In this document: positions 8,482 to 15,192 of the stretch, in pieces
Layout: every line of letters begins with the position of its first letter
How positions within the stretch are numbered: position 1 is the stretch's first letter
Assembly: GCA_003242605.1 (NCBI GenBank)
Contig: QGUZ01000020.1
Coordinates: forward strand, 1-33,103
DNA length: 33,103 nt
Origin: Actinomycetota bacterium
GTDB lineage: Bacteria; Actinomycetota; Actinomycetes; Streptosporangiales; Streptosporangiaceae
Reading direction: 5' to 3'
The notes under the pieces: model-generated
The model's input: the letters and a program-made list of their open reading frames with translations, nothing else
Databases searched by the model: none
Told to the model about the DNA's origin: nothing
Program-made: the position numbers and the translations under genes

Positions 8482-8519
8482 GCCGGCCGGCCCGCGCGAG
8501 GCACGGCGGGCCGGCCGGC
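8482..8519 (+). terminator. Strong hairpin terminator after the binding-protein pair
   Basis: GCCGGCCGGCCCGC (8482-8495) pairs exactly with GCGGGCCGGCCGGC (8506-8519) around a 10-base loop, starting 13 bases after the stop codon. No U-tract follows, as is common in high-GC actinomycetes. It closes the two-gene operon. Confidence 0.8.
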
Positions 8520-8595
8520 CCGGTTCCCCGGGCCCTCCCCTTCCGCACACCCGCGCCCCGGGGCGCAGGAAGATCCCGATAGGGTGGTACGCGAA

Positions 8596-8625
8596 GAAAT
8601 CAGCAGGAACGAAATCAGCAGGAAC
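8596..8625. repeat. Two exact 15-bp tandem repeats upstream of ackA
   Basis: GAAATCAGCAGGAAC occurs twice in direct succession (8596-8610 and 8611-8625), about 90 bases before the acetate kinase start. It could be a duplicated regulator site or a simple replication-slippage product. Confidence 0.8.
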
Positions 8626-8713
8626 ACGGACGGCCGGGGCACGGCAGCGGCGGGGGGCGGTGCCGGTGCGGCGCCGGCGACGGACCGGGGTGCGGGGAGA
8701 CGGTGAGGAAGCG

Positions 8714-9925
8714 GTGACGGAGACGCCCGACCACGTCCTGGTGCTCAACATCGGCTCCTCCTCGATCAAGTACGAGCTGCTCGACATGACCGGGCGGCAG
8801 CGGCTCGCCACCGGGCGAGTGGAGCGCATCGGCCAGGACGAGGGCATGCTCACCCACCGGCCCGCGGGCGCCGAGCCGTACGTGCGGCACGAGCCGTACC
8901 CGGACCACGAGACCGGGATGACCGCGGTGGTGCGGGCGTTCGCCGAGACCGGGCTGGCGCTGGAGCGGCTCAGCCTGCGCGCGGTCGGGCACCGGGTGGT
9001 GCACGGCGGCGCCCGGTTCCGGGACCCGGTGCTCATCGACGACGAGGTGCTGCGGACGATCGACGAGCTCGCCGTGCTCGCCCCGCTGCACAACCCCGGC
9101 AACCTCATCGGCATCCGAGCGGCGCTGCGCATCTTCCCGGACATCCCGCACGTGGCGGTGTTCGACACCGCGTTCCACCAGACGCTCCCGCCGGAGGCGT
9201 ACACCTACGCGGTGCCGGCCGAGTGGGCCGCCGAGCACGGGGTGCGCCGCTACGGCTTCCACGGCACCTCCTACGCCTACGTCTCGCGGCGCGCGGCCGA
9301 GCTGCTCGGCCGGGACCCGTCCGAGCTGAACCAGATCGTGCTGCACCTCGGCAACGGCGCGAGCGCGGCGGCGATCGAGCGCGGGCGCAGCGTGGACACC
9401 TCGATGGGGCTGACGCCGCTGGAGGGCCTGGTGATGGGCACCCGCTCGGGCGACGTCGACCCGGCGCTGCCCGCGCACCTCGCCCGGACCGCGGGCCTCA
9501 CCCTGCAGGAGGTAGACGACGCGCTGACCCGGCGGAGCGGCCTGCTCGCCCTCGCCGGGGCGAGCGACATGCGGCAGGTGCGCGCCAAGGCCGAGGCCGG
9601 GGACGAGGGCGCCCGGCTCGCCCTGGCGGTGTACTGCTACCGCATCCGCAAGTACGTCGGCGCCTACTACGCGGTGCTCGGCCGGGTGGACGCGGTGGTG
9701 TTCACCGGCGGGGTGGGCGAGAACGACCCGTACACCCGGGCCGACTCCCTCGCCGGCCTGGACCGGCTCGGCATCGCCGTCGACCCGGAGCGGAACTTCG
9801 CCGCCGCGCCGGCGGAGCGGTTCATCTCCCCGCCGGACGCCGAGGTCGCCGTACTCGTCATCCCGACCGACGAGGAGCTCGAGATCGCGGCGCAGTCCCT
9901 CGCGGTCGTCCGCGGCACCCGCTGA
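8714..9925 (+). CDS. ackA: Acetate kinase
   Basis: A 403-residue cytoplasmic kinase that interconverts acetate plus ATP and acetyl phosphate plus ADP; with phosphotransacetylase or phosphoketolase it links acetyl-CoA or sugar phosphates to ATP formation. All diagnostic blocks are present: LNIGSSSIKYELLD at the N-terminus, AVGHRVVHGG, VFDTAFHQTLP, YGFHGTSYAYVS (catalytic-type His), LHLGNGASAAAI, DTSMGLTPLEGLVMGTRSGD, and FTGGVGEND near the C-terminus. Length is normal for the family. GTG 8714 was chosen because conservation begins at once and GAGGAA lies just upstream. Neither pta nor xfp is adjacent. The gene stands alone; its 3' end is 6 bp from the convergent small membrane protein gene. 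Confidence 0.95.
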   Translation: MTETPDHVLVLNIGSSSIKYELLDMTGRQRLATGRVERIGQDEGMLTHRPAGAEPYVRHEPYPDHETGMTAVVRAFAETGLALERLSLRAVGHRVVHGGARFRDPVLIDDEVLRTIDELAVLAPLHNPGNLIGIRAALRIFPDIPHVAVFDTAFHQTLPPEAYTYAVPAEWAAEHGVRRYGFHGTSYAYVSRRAAELLGRDPSELNQIVLHLGNGASAAAIERGRSVDTSMGLTPLEGLVMGTRSGDVDPALPAHLARTAGLTLQEVDDALTRRSGLLALAGASDMRQVRAKAEAGDEGARLALAVYCYRIRKYVGAYYAVLGRVDAVVFTGGVGENDPYTRADSLAGLDRLGIAVDPERNFAAAPAERFISPPDAEVAVLVIPTDEELEIAAQSLAVVRGTR

Positions 9926-9931
9926 GCCGCC

Positions 9932-10234
9932 TCAGGCCGGGGGCGTTCCGCCGTCCCGGCGGGCGGCGGCCTCCGCGGCAGCGGCCGCCTCGCGGGCCTC
10001 GCGCAGGCGCCGCCGCAGCACGAGCAGGTCGATCGCGGCGATCACGGCGACGGCGGCCGAGATGATCGCCTCGGCCCACCACACCGGCGCCCCCTCGCGC
10101 AGCGCGCGCACCGTGAAGTAGACCGCGGCGATCAGCGCGATCGGCAGCACCACCCCCGACAGCACGGCGCGCGCCCGCAGCGGGCTGCGCGCGGTGACCG
10201 GCTCGGTCCCGCTGCGATTCCGTCCGAACCCCAT
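9932..10234 (-). CDS. Small two-TM membrane protein, unknown function
   Basis: A 100-residue protein with two hydrophobic segments (about residues 22-45, AVLSGVVLPIALIAAVYF, and 53-74, EAIISAAVAVIAAIDLLVL) followed by a charged Arg/Ala/Glu-rich helix (RRRLREAREAAAAAEAAARR) that could be a short cytoplasmic coiled coil. The start ATG 10234 has GGAGGTG seven bases upstream, which strongly supports translation. It is convergent with ackA, with 6 bp between the stops. I do not recognise a family with a known job. Confidence 0.75.
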   Translation of the reverse strand: MGFGRNRSGTEPVTARSPLRARAVLSGVVLPIALIAAVYFTVRALREGAPVWWAEAIISAAVAVIAAIDLLVLRRRLREAREAAAAAEAAARRDGGTPPA

Positions 10235-10355
10235 GGCTCGTCACCTCCCTGGCGGTCTGGTCCCTTCCCCGCCAGGGCCGGGGCATCCGCGCCCGCGCGG
10301 ACGGGTACGGCACGGCCGTGCCGTACCGGGGCGCGCACGGGCGTGCGGGGCGGGC

Positions 10356-10699
10356 TCAGCCGCCCGGCCGGTCGACGGTCCACAGCTGCACGACGTCGCC
10401 CGCGGCCACGGCGAGGACGCGGCCGCCGGGGCCGAACCGCACCTTCCTGACCTGGCCGGCGGCGGCCAGCGCCGCTCGATCGCCACCCGGTAGCCGGTCT
10501 CCTCCGCCACCTCCCGGATCGCCGCGTCGTACGGGTCCTCCCCCGGCTCGACGCCCCCGCCGGGCAGCGTCCAGCGCGGCCTGTCGTGCCCGATCCGGTG
10601 CGCGAGCAGCACCTCGTCGTCCCGCAGGCAGACCGTGTACGCCGCGAGCCGGGTCCGTGGCACGTGGCGGGACGCCCGCCACGGCGGCCGTATTCGCAC
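10356..10699 (-). pseudogene. Broken chimera: NUDIX hydrolase 5' half joined to a WD40-repeat 3' end
   Basis: From GTG 10699 (or GTG 10663, giving MPRTRLAAYTVCLRDDEVLL) the frame encodes a NUDIX N-terminal half with a complete Nudix box: GGVEPGEDPYDAAIREVAEETGY matches Gx5Ex7REUxEExGU. About 10 residues later the similarity ends. In another frame the DNA directly downstream encodes GQVRKVRFGPGGRVLAVAAG then DVVQLWTVDRPGG and a stop (10356-10358), the look of a last WD40 blade. The NUDIX frame itself runs on to 10241 through an Arg/Pro-rich stretch of non-coding character. I read this as a deletion or rearrangement joint between two former genes. An intact diverged NUDIX protein of about 150 residues is the alternative. 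Confidence 0.6.
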
Positions 10700-10753
10700 A
10701 TCGCCCTGGCGGCCCAGTGCGCCGTGCCGCGGGCGTCCCCGGCAGGTCGTCTT

Positions 10754-10771
10754 CCGCGCGGTACGGCGCGG
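10754..10771 (-). terminator. Possible terminator hairpin after the helicase gene
   Basis: CCGCGC and GCGCGG (6-bp perfect arms) enclose the 6-base loop GGTACG, a few bases beyond the helicase stop codon on the minus strand. Short, so moderate confidence only. Confidence 0.4.
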
Positions 10772-10776
10772 CCGGG

Positions 10777-13236
10777 TCAGCGCTCGGCGTCCCGGCCGGG
10801 GATGGCGACGGCGATCGGCTCGGGCGCCGGGCCCGGGTGGATCACCCCGAGGCGCTGGGTGGCGCGGGTCATTGCGACGTACAGGTCGTTGCGGCCGCGC
10901 GGGCCGGCGGCGAGGATGCCGCCCGGGTCGGCGATGAGCACCGAGTCGAACTCCAGGCCCTTGGCCTGGCGCACCCCGAGGACCACGAGCGGGCTCTCCA
11001 GGTCCGGGTCGTCGCCGTAGGAGGTCTCCGGCACCACGGCGGCGACGGCCGCGCCGAGCTCGTCGCGCCGGGCGTCCGGGACGATCACCGCGAGCCGCCC
11101 CTCGTCGAGCGTGGCCAGCTCGAACGCGGCGCACCGGGCGAGCATCTCCGGCAGCTCGTCCGGCTCGGTGCTCATCCGCCACGGCGGCACGCCGGTCTCC
11201 CGTACCGAGCGGGGCGCCGCCACCTCGAGGTCCGGGTCGCCGGACGCGGCGGCGAGCGCCCGGGTCGCCGCGGTCATGATCTCCGCGGGGGTGCGGTAGT
11301 TCACGGTGAGCCGGGCGAGCCGCCACCGGTCGCCCACGTGCGGCTCCAGCACCCGGCTCCACGAGGTGGTGCCCGCGGGGTCGCCGGTCTGGGCCACGTC
11401 GCCGACGATCGTCATCGACCGGGTGGGGCAGCGCCGCATGAGCATGCGCCAGGCCATCTCCGACAGCTCCTGCGCCTCGTCGACGACGACGTGCCCGAAC
11501 GTCCAGGTGCGGTCGCCCGCGGCGCGCTCGGCGAGGGTGCGCAGGTCGGCCGCGCGGTGCCGGTCGGCGAGCCGGTGGGCGTCGATCACGTCGGAGGCGA
11601 TGAGGATCTCCGCCTCCTCGCCCTCCTCCAGGTCGCTCGACCGGGAGCCGACCAGGACGTCGAGCACGCCCTGCGCGTAGGCGACCTCCTCGGCCCGCTC
11701 GATCTCCTCCCGCGTGCGGCCGGTACGGCGGGCCTCGCCGAGCAGCTCGGCGGCCTCGTCGAGCAGCGGCACGTCGGCCGTGCTCCAGCCGCCGCCCGGC
11801 TCGCGGAGCAGCAGCTCGCGCTCCCGCTCGGTGAGCATGGGCGCGGCGGCGGCGAGCCGGTCGGCGTCGGCGAACAGGTCCGCGAGCAGACGCTGCGGGG
11901 TGAGGATGGGCCACAGCCCGCGCAGCGCGGCCCGCACCCCGGGATCGGCGTACAGCTCCTTGCGCAGCTCGGCGAGGTCGGTTTCGTCGAGCAGCGGGCG
12001 CGGCCCGTCCCCGGCCTCGTCGCCGGCGAGGGCGAGCTCGAGGTCGAGCAGCTCCTCGGGGTATCCGGCGGCGATCAGGGCGCGCCGGTCCTCCTCGGTG
12101 AGCGCCCCGCCCGGGGCGCCGTCGAGCGGCTCGCCGTTCTCGTCGAGCACGACGGCCTCGAGCCGCTCGGCGACCTGCCGGGCGAGCAGGTCGACGACCG
12201 CGCGCAGGAAGGCGCGCCCGGCCTCGTTGTGGGTGGCCCGGCGGGCGCGTGCCCGCCGGGCGAGCCGCAGGTAGTCGCGCTCGGCCAGCACCAGCGTCCC
12301 GTCCTGGTACGGGATGTCCCCGCGGGGTGGCGCCTGGCGGTCCAGTACGGCGTTGGCGATCACCTCGGCCATCACCGCCCGGCCCTTGATCTCGGCGGTC
12401 TCCGGCCGCTCGGGCCGGTCGGCGACCACGCCGGGGAACATCCGGCCGACGGTGGTGAGCAGCACGCTCGTCTCGCCGAGGCCGGGCAGCACCTGGCCGA
12501 TGTAGCGGAGGAAGGCGTCGTTCGGGCCGACCACGAGCACGCCGCGGGTGGCGAGGTGCCGGTGGGTGTAGAGCAGGTACGCGGCGCGGTGCAGCGCGAC
12601 CGCGGTCTTGCCGGTGCCGGGGCCGCCCTGCACGACGAGCACGCCGCGGGCGTCGGCGCGGATGATCTCGTCCTGCTCGGCCTGGATGGTCTCGACGATG
12701 TCGCGCATCCGGCCGGTCCGCGCGGCGGTCACCGCGGCGAGCAGCGCGGCCTCGCCGACGAGCCCCTCCTCCTCGGCGCCGACCGCGTCCCGGTCGAGGA
12801 TCTCGTCGTCGAGGGCGACCACGCGGCGGCCGCGCAGGGTGATGTGGCGGCGCCGCCGTACCCCCTCGGGGGCGGCGGCGGTGGCGATGTAGAAGGGGCG
12901 GGCGGCCGGGGCGCGCCAGTCGAGCAGCAGCGGCTCGTCGTCCCCGTCGGCGGTGCCGGAGTCGTCGGAGATGCCGATGCGCCCGATGTAGCGGCGGCGG
13001 CCGTCGCGCATGTCGAGGCGCCCGAAGCACAGGCCGTGCTCGGCGGCGTCGAGCTGGGCCACCCGCGCGGCGTACCGGGCGAACATCGCCTCGCGTTCCA
13101 CGCGGGACTGCTCGGTCTCCCCGTCCTCGCGGAGCACCGTGGCGAGCCGCCGTTCGGCCTCGTCCCGCAGCTCGTCGACGCGCCGGTAGAGCCGCTCCAC
13201 GTACGCCTGCTCGCGCGCGATCTCGGTGTTGACCAA
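10777..13236 (-). CDS. HelD-like superfamily 1 helicase
   Basis: An 819-residue UvrD/Rep-related ATPase of the HelD type. Such proteins bind RNA polymerase, clear stalled or antibiotic-bound complexes and recycle the enzyme; some actinobacterial members (HelR) protect against rifamycins. Seen: an N-terminal coiled-coil-forming arm (residues 1-65, EIAREQAYVERLYRRVDELR), a Q-like motif ETIQAEQDEIIRA, Walker A QGGPGTGKT (203-211), Walker B VVDEAQELS, VNYRTPAEI, and late motifs RQAKGLEFDSVLIADP and YVAMTRATQRLGV. TTG 13236 is preferred: GGAAGGGTGG lies just upstream and similarity begins at EIAREQ. An in-frame ATG at 13347 would translate the promoter-like DNA with its palindromes. Whether it is HelD- or HelR-like in function needs comparison. 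Confidence 0.85.
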   Translation of the reverse strand: MVNTEIAREQAYVERLYRRVDELRDEAERRLATVLREDGETEQSRVEREAMFARYAARVAQLDAAEHGLCFGRLDMRDGRRRYIGRIGISDDSGTADGDDEPLLLDWRAPAARPFYIATAAAPEGVRRRRHITLRGRRVVALDDEILDRDAVGAEEEGLVGEAALLAAVTAARTGRMRDIVETIQAEQDEIIRADARGVLVVQGGPGTGKTAVALHRAAYLLYTHRHLATRGVLVVGPNDAFLRYIGQVLPGLGETSVLLTTVGRMFPGVVADRPERPETAEIKGRAVMAEVIANAVLDRQAPPRGDIPYQDGTLVLAERDYLRLARRARARRATHNEAGRAFLRAVVDLLARQVAERLEAVVLDENGEPLDGAPGGALTEEDRRALIAAGYPEELLDLELALAGDEAGDGPRPLLDETDLAELRKELYADPGVRAALRGLWPILTPQRLLADLFADADRLAAAAPMLTERERELLLREPGGGWSTADVPLLDEAAELLGEARRTGRTREEIERAEEVAYAQGVLDVLVGSRSSDLEEGEEAEILIASDVIDAHRLADRHRAADLRTLAERAAGDRTWTFGHVVVDEAQELSEMAWRMLMRRCPTRSMTIVGDVAQTGDPAGTTSWSRVLEPHVGDRWRLARLTVNYRTPAEIMTAATRALAAASGDPDLEVAAPRSVRETGVPPWRMSTEPDELPEMLARCAAFELATLDEGRLAVIVPDARRDELGAAVAAVVPETSYGDDPDLESPLVVLGVRQAKGLEFDSVLIADPGGILAAGPRGRNDLYVAMTRATQRLGVIHPGPAPEPIAVAIPGRDAER

Positions 13237-13283
13237 TTGCCCACCCTTCCGGTAGAATAGAAGTGAGGGACTTTGCGCATCAG

Positions 13284-13320
13284 CGCTATAGCGTGCAAGA
13301 GTGAAGGCTAGCACGCCTTC
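13284..13320 (-). promoter_or_regulatory. Palindromes upstream of the helicase gene
   Basis: CGCTATAGCG (13284-13293) is a perfect 10-bp palindrome, and GAAGGC-TAGCAC-GCCTTC (13303-13320) is a perfect 6-bp inverted repeat beside it. Both lie 48-84 bases upstream of the TTG start, in a locally A/T-richer stretch, where operators for a regulated promoter would be expected. Confidence 0.4.
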
Positions 13321-13641
13321 TTCGGGCACGCGTATGCTCGCGGCCATCCGGATCCGGCCACGCCGTCCTGTCGTACGAAATCCACTGCACGCCGGCGTCT
13401 TCCCGGCGGTGTCGCGTCCCCGGCCTCGGCACGCCGCCCGCCTCGCGCGGCGTCGTGTGCGGCCGTGCCGGTGCGACGCGCGGAAGCGCCGATCGAGGTC
13501 ACGCGGGCGCCGCCGATCCGGGCCGCCGTCCCGCCGCCGGCGGCGAGATCACGGCGGAAGGGGCGCCCGCCGCCGTGGGGATGGGGAACGGCGGCGAGCG
13601 CGGTCTGTCACGCTACCGGCGGTCGGTCACGAGCCGGCCAT
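13321..13641. other. Gene-free stretch between permease 3' end and helicase promoter
   Basis: About 320 very GC-rich bases. Open frames here give Arg/Ala/Pro-rich sequences without motifs, and I see no gene, RNA or repeat that I can support. Confidence 0.45.
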
Positions 13642-14727
13642 TCATGCCTTTCCGGCATCCGACGCGGCGTGGCGCGGCTCCCGGCGCCCGCGACGGCGGT
13701 TGAGCGTCGCGTTGACCCCCTCGACGAGCCGGGACACGAGCAGGCCGGCCACGACCATCCCCCCGCCGAAGGCCTGGACCAGCCACGCGGGCGTGTTCTG
13801 CATGGCGAGCAGCGACCCGGCGCTCACCATGATCACGACACCGAGGAGGGTGCCGAAGATGCCCGCCCGGCGCCCATAGACGCTCACGCCCCCGATGAGG
13901 ACCGCGGCGAGCGCGGTCACCGGCACGATCTCGGCCGCCGCCGCGGCCGAGTTGAGCCGCATGAGGTCGAGGATGCCGGCCGCGCCCGCGAGCAGGCTCG
14001 ACCCGGCCAGCCCGGCGAGCGCGCCGAGCCCGGCCCGCAGCCCGGCCCGCTCGGCGGGGTCCCCCTCGCGCCGCAGGCCGGCGAGCGCCCGCCGTACCCC
14101 GGGGATCAGCCACACCGCTCCCCCGATCATGGACAGCGCGGCGAACGCCACGAAGGCCGGGATGGCCGGGAACGTCCCGAGCGAGGCCTCGACCGCGGTC
14201 CCCTGGGTGAGCCCGGGGACGGCCGCGGCCAGCACGACGGCCGCGCCGAGCGTGACCGCCCAGGCGGGCACCGACAGCACCATGACGAGCAGGCCGAGCA
14301 GCACGCCCACCGCCAGGGCCGCGCCGATCCCGGCCGCGATCGCCGTCGTCGCGGACCAGCCGTCCCGGACCAGGACGGCGACGAACGCGCCGGTGGCCGC
14401 GGCGATCGCGCCGACGGCGAGGTTGGGCGCCACGGTGCGGAACGAGAACGACAGGCCGACCGCGAGCAGCCCCACGACGCCCGCGGAGCCGAGCAGTCCG
14501 GTGAGGTGCTGGGCGGACGCCTGGGAGAGGTTCGCCATCACGAGCCCCGCCGCGGCGATCGCCAGCAGGATCTCCCACACCACGTGCACCGCGATGCGGT
14601 CACGCACCTCGGGCTCGTCCGCCGGTGTCGCCGGCTCGTCGAACACCCGCCGCGGCGGCGGCGTCGACAGCACCTCCTTCCAGGACGGCAGCGTGACGTC
14701 CGTCTGCTCTGCTCGTCCCTCGTTCAT
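13642..14727 (-). CDS. RbsC-type ABC transporter permease (BPD_transp_2), orphan
   Basis: A 361-residue integral membrane protein with about nine to ten hydrophobic segments after a 45-residue charged N-terminal leader. The C-terminal part, VTALAAVLIGGVSVYGRRAG followed by IFGTLLGVVIMV, matches the hallmark region of sugar-type (RbsC/XylH) permeases, normally AAVVIGGTSLxGGxGxxxGTLLGA. ATG 14727 has GGGGAGGA six bases upstream. Such permeases form dimers that work with an RbsA ATPase and an RbsB binding protein, but neither gene is next to it. The first conserved Gly pair is kept (IGG), while the second GG of the motif is RR, so coupling to an ATPase may be altered. It may have lost its partners or may share them. 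Substrate unknown. Confidence 0.7.
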   Translation of the reverse strand: MNEGRAEQTDVTLPSWKEVLSTPPPRRVFDEPATPADEPEVRDRIAVHVVWEILLAIAAAGLVMANLSQASAQHLTGLLGSAGVVGLLAVGLSFSFRTVAPNLAVGAIAAATGAFVAVLVRDGWSATTAIAAGIGAALAVGVLLGLLVMVLSVPAWAVTLGAAVVLAAAVPGLTQGTAVEASLGTFPAIPAFVAFAALSMIGGAVWLIPGVRRALAGLRREGDPAERAGLRAGLGALAGLAGSSLLAGAAGILDLMRLNSAAAAAEIVPVTALAAVLIGGVSVYGRRAGIFGTLLGVVIMVSAGSLLAMQNTPAWLVQAFGGGMVVAGLLVSRLVEGVNATLNRRRGRREPRHAASDAGKA

Positions 14728-14805
14728 CTGATTCCTCCCCCGTCAGATTGGTACCTGCCCATATTGGCGCAGACAGGGGACGCATTTGGTCGCAATTGAC
14801 CCTTC

Positions 14806-14830
14806 GCGCCCTTCTGCCGGTCAAGGGCGC
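14806..14830. promoter_or_regulatory. 8-bp perfect inverted repeat in the divergent permease/pabAB region
   Basis: GCGCCCTT (14806-14813) and AAGGGCGC (14823-14830) are exact reverse complements with a 9-base spacer. It lies about 80 bases upstream of the permease start and 360 upstream of pabAB, so it is a candidate operator for the permease gene. The rest of 14728-15192 shows no gene; TAGGAT at 15023-15028 is a possible -10 box for pabAB without a clear -35. Confidence 0.4.
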
Positions 14831-15192
14831 ATGTCATCCGATACCGCCACAAGGCACGCATGACCGGGCGGCGTTCCCGCCCGTCCCGGCCCTCTGGCCG
14901 GGCGCCGCACGGCGGTTCGGGCGCGCGCGGGCGGCGCATCCGTCAAATGTCGCTGGGCGGCCGGGTCATGGCTCCGAGGGGCGCCGGGACGATGCGCGGT
15001 GCCCGATTCCTCCCGGCTGACCTAGGATGAAGTGCCTCGCGAGGGAGGACCGGTCCGCGGCCCACCGGCCGCCCGTCGTCCCCGCGGGCAGGACCGGGTC
15101 ACCGGACGGTCATCCGCCGGGGCGTCGGCGACGCGGGCACGCCGATCGGCGGGCGCCGGGCCGTCCGGGTGGGATGGCGGCGGGCGGGGAAC

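Noticed and set aside
13237..13347. N-terminal extension of the helicase from the in-frame ATG at 13347
   Set aside because: It would translate a promoter-like stretch with palindromes; similarity to the family starts after the TTG at 13236, which has a suitable ribosome site.
13301..13879. 192-codon plus-strand frame between helicase and permease
   Set aside because: Basic low-complexity translation that runs into the antisense of the permease gene; no motif.
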